Shown: positions 26,611 to 37,261, counted from the stretch's first letter. The stretch is DNA of 64,000 bases from Clusia tigrina (GCA_920105625.2 OV050033.1:129455821-129519820), one strand, 5' to 3'. Notes: generated by a model not told the origin, from the sequence alone. Made by a program: numbers and translations.

Positions 26611-29600
26611 TTACTCTTCTTTAAATCTACCCGACCTCCGAAGAAATAGAAGTATATCCTGTGGTGCCAAGGAGCCAAGTTGGTTACTCCTCAGCACATC
26701 AGTGCCAAAAATCCCAAACCTGATTCGAGCAAAGGCAGGGCAGACGCAAAGAAAATGGTCCGCCGTCTCGTCTTCTTCTCCACAGGCTGGGCACAGCGCA
26801 CTGTCTGATATGCCAATCCTTTCCATGTGCCTAGCCCATATAAAGTACCCCGTCATCACGCCAACCAACAGCCTGCAGTCCATCCTGCCTAAAGATAGAA
26901 GGAACCGTGACAATCGGTCAGAGATAGCAGGTAGCATAATTTCCGTCCATCCGCAGCCTCTCTCAGCCCGCCATGCTCGCTTGTGGGTCGAAACAACCCA
27001 CTTGTTTGCAGTGGCTTTGATGACAGCAGAAGGGAGTGGCAGAACAGGCTCAGGGCCAATTAAAAACAGCCTCAGAGCCCATCCTGGCCAAAGAGTCAGA
27101 GGTCTCGTTACCCGCAATGCCAGCGTGTACCGGTACCCAAGTCAGCGTCAGACTATTATGTTTTCCAACACAATTTAGCCTGGATTTGCAGGACCTGACT
27201 ATCGTGGAAGTGGTGGTAGGGCTATCCAAGGCCATGAGCGCAGCTTGGCTGTCACTGCAGACACAAATAGATTTGCCTTTCCACCTGTTTTCCCCAACAA
27301 AGTCCATCGCCTCAAGTATCGCATACACCTCCGCCTGAAATACAGACGCATGCAGACCAAGGGCACAGAACCGACGGGTCCCACAAGATTCCACGAAGAC
27401 ACCAGAACCTGAACCTTCTTCAGTCCTGGAGCCATCAGTGAAAATACGGCAGCAGTGTTTGCCGGGCTCGTTCTCAGGATCTAACCATGAACGAGCCTCT
27501 GGCAGCAACACATTGTACCGCTTTTCTAGTATGACGGTTGACGACATGGAGTCCGAGGGCATAGACAGGATTGCAGAATCGATGTCAGTTCCTGCGCCGT
27601 CGTCCAATATCGAGTACATCCCATACCAGTGGCCACTGTTTCACTCTGCAGATGGCCTTAACGGCCTCTCCGCGGATGAAGACATCTAGTGGCGGGAGAT
27701 TCACCAAAGCATCAAGTGCCGGGCCTGGAGTAGTCGGAAATGCTCCGGTACAACACATGCTCCGGTGGCCACAGCACGTTGTAGTTTCGATAGAGCTTTT
27801 TTGACCCCTACAAGAGAGAGTCTGCTCATCCAAACCATCGATGCATAGGAGATAATAGGTCTTACCGTAGCCGTATAGATCCATAGGACCTTACTAGGGG
27901 AAAGACCCCATGTCTTACCAAAAATACCCTTACACTGCCAGAAAACTGACAGTGCTTTGGATGTCTTCAGTTCGACATGTGTTTTCCAAAGAAGTTTGTT
28001 ATCAAGGATGACTCCAAGATATTTGATTTCTTTGGATAGCTGGATAGTGACTCCTTTTAGTGTAGGCAGAATAAGTCCATCAAGCTTTCTCCTTCTGGTA
28101 AAGAGGACAATACCAGTCTTGACAAGATTAGCCGATAGCCCATTCGCACTGCACTAAATGTCAATCATATCCAGAGTTCTCTGCGCCCTTCTGCAGACAA
28201 TCATAAGGGATGGACCTGTCACAAGACAGCCAACATCATCCGCATATGCCTGAGCGTAGACACCCGAGTCATTAATGGCGTTAAGCAGGGGATCGATTAC
28301 CATGCACCAGAGCAATGGAGACAGTACGCCACCTTGGGGACAGCCTCCATTAACCCCAGACGACACCAGCAAATCTTCCGCCGCCCGCACCGTTATGATT
28401 CTCTAGGCCAGCATTGAACGTATCCAATTTACTAGAGCCCGGTCTACGCCATGCCGCCTAGCAAAGCCGCACATACTGTCGAAAGTAGCATTGTCAAACG
28501 CACCCTCTATGTCCACAAAGATGCCTATTGCGTATTCTTTACTGTCGATGGCTCGCTCTATCCTTCCAACAAGGTTTTGCAGAGCCGTCTCGCAGGATTT
28601 TCCGCTTTGATAGGCATGCTATACACCATGCCTATCAATTCGCATGATACGCATGCGAAGCTCCACCAGCGTTTCTAAACTCTTTAGCATGAACGAGGTC
28701 ATACTAATAGGTCTGAAGCTCTTGGGATTGGTGTAGTCGTCTCTTCCAACCTTAGGAATGAAAGCAACCCTCACCATCCTCCAAGAGCGTGGTACATAGG
28801 CCAGTGGGAGACATGCAGTGAAGATCTTCTTCAGTGCTGCCAACACTAACTCAATGCCTTCCTTCAACACAATCGGATATATGCCATCCAGTCCGGGCGA
28901 CTTGAAGCTGTCAAAGGATTTGATAGCAAATCTAATAGCAGCCTCATTCGCCACAGTTCTGGCGACATACCAATCATGTCGAGAGGGTGTAGCTGCCCTG
29001 ACAACAGTTCCGACCAAAGGTGGTTGTTGATGGGCTATGCTTACCTGATTTCCTGGAAAGTGTGACTCAAACAGCAAGCTGAGTGTCTCACTTTGCCTCT
29101 CCGTATAGGAGCCATCAGATTTCCTGAGCGACCCCAGCTTAGCGGTTTGGTCCTTTTTCAGGACTTTCACCAGTTTTGCCGAGCCACTCAGGGATTCGAT
29201 ATCACTGCAGAAGTCTCTAAAATAAGTCATTTTCGAGTCCCGAATTAGCTTCTTGTAGTCCCTCTGAACACGTCGATATCGTTCCCAGTCCTCATGAAGA
29301 TTCGTCTTGAGGGTCCGGTTGAGGAGTTTTCTAGACTCACGCCTCAGCACCTGAAGCTCTCGATTCCACCATGGAACAGGAGTCCGGCTAAGAGGAGGTC
29401 TAGTTGGACAGGCTAGCTCGAAGCTGTTTGTTCGAGCGGTGTTGAGATGTTCAACAGCCGCCTCAATGTTCTGCTCCTTGTGAAGTTTCAGTGGCGTCAC
29501 ATGATTGCTACGCAGTGCCTCCCTGAACTTTGGCCAGTCTGTTTTTCTTGGGTTTCTGGTTGGCAATGGCATCTGCGCCCGCTCGCCACACTGAAACTCT

Positions 29601-30261
29601 ATGTATCTGTGGTCCGAGCACGAGTCTTCGGCGAGGACCCTCCAGTTGTTGATCGACCACACCAGTTTTGGATTGGACAGGTCACAAAAGTGGGCTGCCT
29701 GCCTACATTGTGGATGTTCAGGCTGGAGGAGGCAATATACTCGAAAAGTCGAGAGCCCCGCTCATTGCACTTGCTGCTGCCCCAGATCCTATGCTGGGCA
29801 TTAGCATCGCAACAATGAACCAGACCAAGACTGCGCCGCTCTCAGAACCCTACGAGAGTAGCGACCTTCCCAGGTGGTGGCGCCTCCAAAGCATCGTAAG
29901 GAAAGTAAGCAGATGCAATCACGAACCTCGACCATCCGTGCATACTCTTAAAACTAATCTCTGCCGCAACCAGATCCTGACAACAAAATGCGTCAAGGCA
30001 GGTCGCTGAAAGATGGGATGATATTATAAGACCGGCTCTAGGTCTAATCGAGTTTCTGTCATATAATATCGTGGCCCCTTTTAACGAGCCAAGGCCACAG
30101 AGACGACCCCTAAAGACCCAGGGCTCTTGTAATGTTGTTATGTGGGGTGATGTGTGCAGTTGGGTCAGTCGTCTACTTAGGAGTACAGTAGCGGCTTTAG
30201 AATGCTGCAAGTTGATCTGCGTTACCGTCAAAGGACGATCTACGAGAATCGTCCGAGCCAT
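26611..30261 (-). pseudogene. LINE ORF2 (EN-RT-RNase H-zinc finger), lightly broken
   Basis: ATG 30261 abuts the ORF1 stop. The endonuclease has VTQINLQHSKAAT and LQEPWV; one TGA near 29,842 interrupts it, followed in frame by CDANAQHRIWGSS. A small deletion/shift lies near 29,680, then EDSCSDHRYIEF. The RT has KSPGLDGIYPIVL, PKSFRPISMTSF, a shift near 28,620, IEGAFDNATF, a TAG near 28,404, CPQGGVLSPLLW, YADDVGCL, and a TAG near 28,154. RNase H (27,620-27,050) has FTDGS, QAEVYAI, CSDSQAAL and GNETSDSLA. After a shift, the finger CPACGEEDETADHFLCVC is followed by a stop at 26611. The 45.3 kb fragment has nearly the same finger. Confidence 0.87.
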
Positions 30262-31476
30262 TCATCTGGGAAAGACATGAAAGGTTACAGTCCCAAAGAA
30301 GAGACTCAGACGGCTCCGGTACCGAGAAACCATGACATCAACAGTGGCCTCATCCACTCGCACCACGAGACTAGCACATTCTTTAAGCCTCGTGTTGATG
30401 CCAGGGTTCTGAGCACGCAGACAAGAAAGGACATCTGTTGTCGTCAGATCGGGATCCGGAATCCAGCAGATGGCCTTCCTGAGGGACACGCCTGCTTCGC
30501 TATAGACAACGAAGCGAGTGGTCCCCATGGGGGGCACGTCATTGACTACACCCCCGAGCCAATCAAAGTTGGCCTGAGACGCGCACGACACCTGTAGAGT
30601 GCCGTCCTTTGTCTCATAGCCCTTCGCATTAGCTTCAGGACCGGAGGCAATGACGCGACGCATCAGATGACCTTTGGAGAGTTTTATTTCTGCATCAGTT
30701 AGCCGATGGTCAGGCCCCAGCTTCCCAATCACCGCCATTGGTTGCGGGCCGGTAGGCTTCTCGCTGTACGATGGCTTGGCTGCACCTTTGGAAGTGTTTG
30801 GGCGAAAGTCCAGCTCACCACCCGCCACTGGCAAAGATTTCCCCTGGCAGATGGTTTTGCTGGATACGAGGGGCGGGGCAAACTGCAGCTTATTGGCAAC
30901 ATTCTTCCCCGCCACATTAGCCGCCACCGAGGTTTCGCTCGTACCCTTTGGGGTCGTGGTGCCACCAGCAGTAACAGCTGCAGGGCAGGTGGGTATGCTG
31001 TTTTCAGCAACAATCTTCCGCCGCTTACCTCGCGAGCGAGCTATCGGAGCGGTCAATCCCTCCTCAGGCTCGGTGGCTTCCGTGGGTGTCACTTCCGCCG
31101 ACCTGGGCCTTTTGGAGGGAGTCGACACAGAAGGACCGGCAGAGCCACGTGAGGATTTCTCCTGCACGTGCCTAGCAAGCCGCTTCTTTCTCTGTCTCCT
31201 CGCTTGAATTCGCGTTGCCCCAGAACCACTGGTCGGTCGTTCCGCCACTATGGTGACTTCCCGACACAGGCCCTCTGGATCCAGGGTACGTTCCTCCGTC
31301 TCTGAAGAACAGATTGCGGTAACAACCCCCGTCTCCTCCAGGATGCGCTCTCGCTGATAAAGGCGAGAGACTTTAGCGATGGTTGGGGCCTCCAGAATCC
31401 GTGCCCCTACCGCCGAAGCGGGTGGATTTCCGCATGCGTGGGTTCCACCTGGAGTAATACACCGAGAGTTGTCCAT
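30262..31476 (-). CDS. LINE ORF1 protein, intact, DUF4780-like C-terminus
   Basis: 404 codons from ATG 31476 to a TGA that is directly followed by the ORF2 ATG (TGAATG). The N-terminal half is low-complexity and basic, with clusters such as ARRQRKKRLAR and RSRGKRRKI that could act in RNA binding or nuclear entry. The last 170 residues form a folded domain: LQVSCASQANFDWLGGVVND, then RKAICWIPDPDLTTTDVLSC, LRAQNPGINTRLKEC and LVVRVDEATVDVM. This matches the DUF4780-type domain common in insect LINE ORF1 proteins; an RNA-binding role is inferred. No CCHC knuckles. The open frame implies a fairly young copy, even though ORF2 is damaged. Confidence 0.85.
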   Translation of the reverse strand: MDNSRCITPGGTHACGNPPASAVGARILEAPTIAKVSRLYQRERILEETGVVTAICSSETEERTLDPEGLCREVTIVAERPTSGSGATRIQARRQRKKRLARHVQEKSSRGSAGPSVSTPSKRPRSAEVTPTEATEPEEGLTAPIARSRGKRRKIVAENSIPTCPAAVTAGGTTTPKGTSETSVAANVAGKNVANKLQFAPPLVSSKTICQGKSLPVAGGELDFRPNTSKGAAKPSYSEKPTGPQPMAVIGKLGPDHRLTDAEIKLSKGHLMRRVIASGPEANAKGYETKDGTLQVSCASQANFDWLGGVVNDVPPMGTTRFVVYSEAGVSLRKAICWIPDPDLTTTDVLSCLRAQNPGINTRLKECASLVVRVDEATVDVMVSRYRSRLSLFFGTVTFHVFPR

Positions 31477-31702
31477 CGCCAGACAGTGGTTTTTGTTCGG
31501 GACTCCTCCCTAGCCAGTTTGGTCCGCGGATGGTACCCATTTTCTATACCATCATTGTGATAGACAGACACCCATAACTCCCGCCCCTACTAAGAGGTTC
31601 AGAAGTAATGTAATTTGCCTACCAAGGGTCCCCCTATCCGGCACCTGGGGACGCGTCCGATGGGATGGCAGGCAAATCCAACACGGAAAAAAACACGGCA
31701 AA

Positions 31703-31890
31703 AATATAATGTTACTCGCTGCTATATTTAATATAATACTACTCGCTACTTTATTCTATATGCTCTTACTCGTTACTTTAATCGGTGCACTGCTACGCGC
31801 TGCTTTATTCGACATAATGTTATTCGGTACTATATTCAATATGATACTGCTCGTTACTCATTCAATATAATGTTGCTCGCTGCTTATGTC
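31703..31890 (+). repeat. 27-bp minisatellite encoding a 9-residue hydrophobic motif
   Basis: Seven diverged units of 27 bp (the sixth is 26 bp), each like AATATAATGTTACTCGCTGC plus seven more bases. In one plus-strand frame they read NIMLLAAIF, NIILLATLF, YMLLLVTLI, GALLRAALF, DIMLFGTIF and so on. One further unit lies across the LINE at 26,485-26,510. No known protein matches; either a by-product of the period or a trace of a membrane-protein exon. Confidence 0.75.
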
Positions 31891-31959
31891 TTCTCGAATG
31901 ACCGCACAGTTATAACTAATCACCATTTAACAGATTTATAACGTTTATCTTTACACTTT

Positions 31960-32790
31960 AAAAAATATTTGGATATATTCATGATTATTTTCAGGTAAAT
32001 ATCAACTAAATTTTTAGATAAATTTAAAATTGATTTTAAAAAATCTCCAATAAATTTCAAATTTATTTAATATTATTTTAAAATTATTTTCAAATAAATT
32101 TCACAAAAATTTCAATTTAATTTCAAGTTGATTTATTATTTTCAAATAAATTTCAAATAAATTTCAAATTATTTTCAAAAAAAATTCCACAAAAATTTCA
32201 AATTAATTTCAAGTTGATTTCAAATTAATATCCAATAAATTTCAAATAAATTTCAAATTAATTTCAAATAAATTTCAAATTAATTCCAAATTATTTTTAA
32301 ATTAATTTCAACAAATATAAAATTTTTTAAAATTAATTTAAAATAAATTTGAAATTTATTTCAAAATAGATATCAGCAAAAACTGTTAAGAAAATAAATA
32401 TATACATATAAATAATAATATAGTAGATAACTGCATAAATAAAGTCATATTAAAATAGTAGTAAAAACAAGAAACACGGCAACCCTCTTTCTGCCTTTGA
32501 CGTATGCTCATTAAAGAGGTTAATGTTGCTCTGAGTGTTGCCCTTTTCTCTCGGCTCTTATGTCAGCTGAGAGCGCATTTCGTCGTTAATACAAATATTA
32601 TACCTTTTTATTTTTCAATATCAGAGCAGTGCCTGATTGCTCAAAAAGGCAAATATGATATATAATTTACATTTGTATATCATATTTTAATAATTATATA
32701 TATTTGAAAAAAATACAGTTTCAATTAAATATATGACAGTTTTCAATTAAATACATGACAGCTTAAACTGACGTCTGTCAAAAATAGGTC
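31960..32790. repeat. AT-rich short-period repeat, then unique DNA
   Basis: From 31,990 to about 32,380 the words AAATTTCAAAT and AATTTCAAATAAATTTC repeat irregularly with a period near 11-12 bp. The rest, to the next transposon, shows nothing recognisable. Confidence 0.55.
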
Positions 32791-32795
32791 TGTGT

Positions 32796-33595
32796 CCAAA
32801 ATACATTTACCAGGAATTATTAATTGAGACAGTGAGAGGAAAACGGTCAACATATGTGTCAAATCTGCTCTCTTAACGAATGTTGTATACGCAAACAAAC
32901 TAAAAAGGGAAATAGTAAATTATTGTGATTGGAAACAAGTAAATTATAGTGTTCGGTGAATTCAGTGACAATGAAGACACTTTACGAGACGACTCCTTCG
33001 AGTATATAGCAGGCTAAATTATTCGAAAACTTAAGCTTAATGAAATGAATTTGAAGGCAGCATTTGGACTTGGGTGGACCAAGTCTCAAAAGGAGGTCTT
33101 AAAAAGCCTTCAGAAATGTTTTTGTGTCTCATCAAATTATTATAGATAATTTTTATAGAGTTCAACGGAAATAAAATTGTGCACTGCAATAATTTCCGTG
33201 ATAAGTTAATTGAATTAAGCACTGAAGTTAATTTACCAAATGCGGTAAAAAATGATTTTTTAAATATCGAATGTATTTTCAAATTAAATTTTTAAATAGA
33301 AGATTAGCAACTCAAAGAAAAACAGAATAATAGGCAATAGTAAATGATTAAAAATATTATTTTAAGTTGTATTAGTTGTTGTATGTGTGTATGTATAATT
33401 TTGTTTGTAAATAATAATAAATGAAAAAACCAAAAAAAGGGCGCTTGAGTTGTTACTTATTACGACAAAAATTGCAAAACCCGAAAATAGCGGCCAAAAT
33501 TTACAAAAGAAGCAACACTGTTTATTCACTTTGACACTTATTATGACTGTGAGAGAACAACATTTGGAGAGCGGTCTTCTATTAATAATACTGGA
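32796..33595 (+). mobile_element. Internally deleted THAP/P-like DNA transposon, copy A
   Basis: It starts with the terminal motif CCAAAATACATTTACCAGG (32796), which recurs as the left end of copy B at 39,572. The 5' UTR (about 32,850-32,945, CTCTTAACGAATGTTGTATA, GATTGGAAACAAGT) matches copy B in reverse complement. It then jumps straight into the last exon of a transposase (32,955-33,296) and a 3' region (33,440-33,595, AATAGCGGCCAAAATTTAC) also shared with B. The 3' terminal repeat is lost. The deleted middle makes this a non-autonomous, MITE-like derivative. Confidence 0.7.
32955..33296 (+). pseudogene. THAP/P-like transposase C-terminal remnant
   Basis: The plus strand reads FSDNEDTLRDDSFEYIAG, one TAA, then IIRKLKLNE; after shifts it ends NFRDKLIELSTEVN and KNDFLNIECIFKLNF before TAA 33294-33296. 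SFEYIAGYIIRKL-type sequence is characteristic of the C-terminal part of P-element-like, THAP-containing transposases. Only the last part of the protein is present, in the same element whose first exon survives in copy B at 39.8-40.3 kb. Family identity is from motif memory and should be checked by profile search. Confidence 0.55.
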
Positions 33596-33631
33596 CTTGC
33601 CAAATCTACCTGCTCTCTTTTACTTCAGTAT

Positions 33632-34069
33632 CAGTGATGATATTTCCGAATTTTCGAAAGTACTTTTTTACTCAACGCAAAGTACCTTTTCCGGCTCGAG
33701 AGTACTTTTTTTCTAATAAATCATAAATGTAAAGCAAAAACAATTGGTGTTGGTCTTCAAGTGTATATTTAATAGAAAAGTATCCATGATACTTCTGCTA
33801 AGTATAAAAAATAAATCAATAACATAAAAAATAACGTTAAGTTTTGTTCACAACCCATTAAAAAAATCAACAGATAAGTTCATTATAAATGTAAATTAAC
33901 ACAATTCAATATACATTTATAAATGAGATCATTTAAAAAAAAATTCTTAGAACATAACATAGGAATTTTGTGCATCGGAGAGTACTTTTTTTGGGTCGAA
34001 AGGACTTGGGGACTTCTTAAAATCGAAAGGAGGTAAAAAAGTACAATTCCACTACAAATATCATCACTG
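33632..34069. mobile_element. hAT-type MITE, 438 bp
   Basis: The ends are inverted repeats, CAGTGATGATATTT at 33632 and its exact complement AAATATCATCACTG ending at 34069, with further imperfect pairing (GTACTTTTTTAC) inside. The 8-bp target duplication TTCAGTAT flanks both sides exactly (33624-33631 and 34070-34077). An 8-bp duplication and CAGTG ends are diagnostic of the hAT superfamily. It has no coding capacity. Confidence 0.9.
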
Positions 34070-34176
34070 TTCAGTATGCGCTCTCTCTCTCTCTCAATTA
34101 AGTAAGCTCTCTCTCAGTTCTGTATGCATTCTCTCTGCTCCTATATTGAAGAAAAACCCTAAACAGTAATTGTGTC

Positions 34177-34394
34177 CAGTGCTGCCGTTCTTAAGCTGAG
34201 AAAGTGAAGTGTTTTCAGGTTTTTCGAAGTGTTCAAATATGAAAATAATCTTTAGAACCTACCTTGTGATAGAAAATGTGCTCTTTAGAACTTAGCCTGA
34301 TTCCCTCGAAAATCGAAGTGTTTTTGCTAAAGAGGAAGTGTTCGACTTAAAAATGAAGTGAAACACTTCAATCGAAGTGACAACGGCAACACTA
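34177..34394. mobile_element. hAT-type MITE, 218 bp
   Basis: Left end CAGTGCTGCCGTTC, right end complement TAGTGTTGCCGTTG (12 of 14 match). The 8-bp target duplication ATTGTGTC lies at 34169-34176 and 34395-34402. The interior is made of palindromic GAAGTGTTT/AAACACTTC words. Non-coding and non-autonomous. Confidence 0.88.
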
Positions 34395-34425
34395 ATTGTG
34401 TCATGGACATGCGAAGCAATTGTGT

Positions 34426-34642
34426 CACTGAAAATTTAAAAAAACACCAACTGCCATTATTATTTTAATAAAATTTTTTGTTGTGATGTAAGAGTTGGAC
34501 ATTTTGGTACTAAAAATAAGGAAAAAGTTAATAATAGTTTGAAAACAACAAAAAAGTACTGGTACCAAAATAAATGTACTTCGTACGCATCTTATAAAAA
34601 GGTACCCTAAATGGTACGGAAGTACGTAGTTGTGCAACAGTG
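34426..34642. mobile_element. Possible third hAT-type MITE, 217 bp
   Basis: The 8-bp word AATTGTGT flanks exactly (34418-34425 and 34643-34650), but the inverted ends agree for only five bases (CACTG.../...CAGTG). The interior has GTAC palindromes. Length and position beside the previous MITE favour the call; the weak termini leave doubt. Confidence 0.45.
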
Positions 34643-34650
34643 AATTGTGT

Positions 34651-35173
34651 ACTGAAGAAATGCGAGTGTCATTCAGCACTGCAATCATCCCTTACTTAAT
34701 AGCCGACATGCGGTCCTGTACATTTGGACGTAAAGCAAAGTAAAAGACGTGTAGCAAAGCATCAGCAGGGAAAACAATATAAAAGGTGTTCTTAGAAAAT
34801 TAAAAAAATCAATAAAAAATATTATTTTATGAAAATAAATCTTATTTATTGCAACAAAAGAGGCTTCATAAAAAAATTATATTTGAAAAACTGAAATTAC
34901 ATAATAGAATTATTTAATATTAAAATATTTTATATACAAATATTTTATATTCAAATATTTCATAATAAAATTATGTATTTGATTTTTAAATATTTCATAT
35001 TAAAATACATATATCATTTAAAAATAATTTTATATTCAATTATTTCATATTAAAATATTTCTTATTAAAATTATTTCATACTATATAATTAAATATATTA
35101 TTTAAATTATATTATATTACTATATAAAATATTAAAATATATTTAAAAACGGATAACGAATAATTTCTGGATT
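34651..35173. other. AT-rich spacer
   Basis: Mostly ATTTCATATTAAAATATT-like words. On the minus strand it is the 3' flank of the Tigger-derived ORF; an AATAAA occurs near 34,845, about 330 bases past the stop, and could serve as its poly(A) signal. Confidence 0.4.
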
Positions 35174-36130
35174 TTACCCATCAACGTCTTCTGATTTTTC
35201 GATTTTGATGAATTCACAGAAGGGTTGCACCGAGAGTTCAGATTTGATATATTTAATTAAGGGTTGCGGTGTGGAGGATGTTGTCCCATTCTTAATGCGA
35301 ATCCCGAAGTAGTTATTGGGTACCTTGTAAACCCCTAAAGCAGTATTTATAGCATCACGAACTTTGTTGCTGCGTTGTTTATTAGGATCGCTTTCCAACA
35401 ATAGCTTCATTCCTTCTTCAAAATGCTGCAATACTTCCGACAAATCGCTGTCACTAATTGGTGGATCCTCAACTACGGGAGTGTTCGAAGTTTCCGGAGT
35501 GTCCGCAGTATTAAGAGCTTCGTTCAAATGTTCCATCTCTTCGGCTGATATGGGGTCTGAGATGCTTTGCTGTTGAGGAACATTGTTGATCTCATCGAGA
35601 TTCATTTCATACGACTGTATAAATTCTTTGGCCACATCGTTCGGAGCTTTGACTTTGATGCAATGCAAGCCGTGACGGTTTTTGAACTTCCCGAACCATC
35701 CACGGCTGGCCACAAAATCCACTTCACGCCCTGTTTCAGTTAAATATTTCTTAAGATTTTTATAGATATTTATGGCTTTTGCCTGAATCGTCAATTGACT
35801 CATGGGCACGTTGCGTCGATTGTTCTCCCGTATCCAGTAGCTCAATAAATGTTCCATTCTTTCCATGCGTTGGCCACGTTGGCGTGTCAATTTTGAGACT
35901 GTTGTCGGGGCGGCGCATTTGGCGAATGCTTTAATGCTGTCCTTCTTGGCGATTATGTTTTGCACGGTCGATTTCGACAGACCCAGTGATTCTCTGATTA
36001 CCGAAGTCTTTTCGCCGGCTTCGTATCTTTGCAAAATCTCCAGTTTAGTTCCCAGGGCCACAGCCTTGCGGCTTCTCTTGGTGGATGGCATGGGTGCCAT
36101 TTTATCCGGATATTTTATTATAGGCTTCAT
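35174..36130 (-). CDS. Tigger/pogo-derived DNA-binding protein lacking the DDE domain
   Basis: A clean 318-codon frame in the middle of decayed repeats. Residues about 17-68 are a CENP-B N-terminal helix-turn-helix (KRSRKAVALGTKLEILQRY, LSKSTVQNII). Residues about 90-165 are a Tc5/CENP-B second helix-turn-helix (AKAINIYKNL, ASRGWFGKFKNRHG). The DDE catalytic domain normally following is absent: the text passes through an acidic linker directly into a tail motif (LSEVLQHFEEGMKLLLESDP, KVRDAINTALGVYK) that I associate with the C-terminus of insect Tigger-like transposases. Two psi-K-x-E sites (IKSE, IKIE) near the end could be SUMO targets. Three ATGs open the frame; the second, AAAATGGC at 36100, has the best context. 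It is either a domesticated DNA-binding protein or a deletion derivative whose frame survived. Terminal repeats were not found. Confidence 0.75.
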   Translation of the reverse strand: MKPIIKYPDKMAPMPSTKRSRKAVALGTKLEILQRYEAGEKTSVIRESLGLSKSTVQNIIAKKDSIKAFAKCAAPTTVSKLTRQRGQRMERMEHLLSYWIRENNRRNVPMSQLTIQAKAINIYKNLKKYLTETGREVDFVASRGWFGKFKNRHGLHCIKVKAPNDVAKEFIQSYEMNLDEINNVPQQQSISDPISAEEMEHLNEALNTADTPETSNTPVVEDPPISDSDLSEVLQHFEEGMKLLLESDPNKQRSNKVRDAINTALGVYKVPNNYFGIRIKNGTTSSTPQPLIKYIKSELSVQPFCEFIKIEKSEDVDG

Positions 36131-36590
36131 GAATGCGTATGAATAAATTTGAAATTGAAACTGCGTCCAAGCACCACAGACTCGTGTTCTGAACTAAAAC
36201 CGAAGAATGTGTACGTATAACGAAGTATGAGCGTCGGCAAAGAAGCGTGTTTGCTTCTTTCGCATAGCGTGCGCGTACCGAGCAGAAGTGACAACGACAT
36301 TTCCTACTTGCTTATGCGAGAATGTCGCTCTATTTGTCGCTTTTAACCTTTCTCACTCACTTTCATGCCGTCAGATGCATCTTTTGTCAGCTGAAATGTA
36401 GATTTTAAATGTCGCTATCACTGCTGCTCGCTGCGCTCTGCTCGACAGCTGGAGTAACAGGACTGCAAACGCACATGTTTTGCCCAGTTATGCAAGGTCC
36501 ACAGAGCAATGCAGCTCTGCCGTTTCACTATCTAATCTACAGTGAGCGCTGAAAAATTGTATACTCTAATTTTTTAGTCTTTGAATTGTC
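36131..36590. other. 5' flank of the Tigger-derived ORF
   Basis: Unique sequence, G+C-richer than the flanks between 36,230 and 36,540. No TATA box with a well-placed initiator was found on the minus strand; TTATACG near 36,200 is the only candidate. Confidence 0.3.
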
Positions 36591-37215
36591 ATTATGAAAT
36601 TATTAATAAAAAGTAATAATATTGAAAAATTATAACAAAATTGAGAATACAGAATTAATTATAATAAGAAGTAATAATGCAGAATTAATTTTAAAGATAG
36701 ATTTTTATATTATAAGAAAATTTATAAAACAGAATTAATTATAAAGAAAGATTTTCGTATGATAACACAGAATTAATTATGATAAAAAGTTATAATAGAG
36801 AATTAATTATAATATAAAGTAGTGACACAGAATTAATTATATTAAAAAGTAAAAGAATTAATTATGTTAAAAAGTATTAACACAGAAACACTTATATTAA
36901 AAATTTATAATGCAGAACTAGTTATAACAAATAGTAATATTAATAAAAAAAGTAGTAATTTAGAATTAATTTTAATAAAAAATAGTAATACAGAAAAACT
37001 ATAACAAAATTAATAACACAGAATTAATTATAATAAAAAGTAATAATGCAGAATTAATGATAAATAGTAATTTTAATCATTAAAAATGGTAATAATTCAG
37101 AATTAATTTCAATAATATGTAATAATACAGAATTAATTATAAAGGAAGATTTTTATATTATAATAAAAAGTAATAATACCGAATTATTTATAAGAAATAT
37201 ACAGAATTAAGCACT
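36590..37215. repeat. Degenerate AT-rich tandem repeat
   Basis: The words CAGAATTAATTATAATAAAAAG and AGTAATAATGCAGAATTAAT-like variants recur about fifteen times with irregular spacing of roughly 30-50 bp. Unit boundaries cannot be fixed by eye. Confidence 0.6.
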
Positions 37216-37261
37216 TAATCAATAAGAGTTTCACTTCAGAAATCCATTTTCAAATACTGTG

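Larger units (their letters stand above)
26511..31702 (-). mobile_element. Near full-length LOA-like non-LTR retrotransposon
   Basis: Minus-strand LINE of about 5.2 kb with 5' UTR, ORF1 (31476-30262), ORF2 (30261-26611) and an A-rich 3' tail (plus-strand T-run at 26,517-26,535). The same 26 bp, beginning AATATAATGTTACTCGC, lie at 26485-26510 and 31703-31728, just outside the ends, consistent with a target duplication. The right copy is, however, the first unit of a 27-bp minisatellite, so it might instead be two neighbouring repeat units. ORF1 is intact; ORF2 carries a handful of stops and shifts. This is the most complete transposon in the window. Confidence 0.88.
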
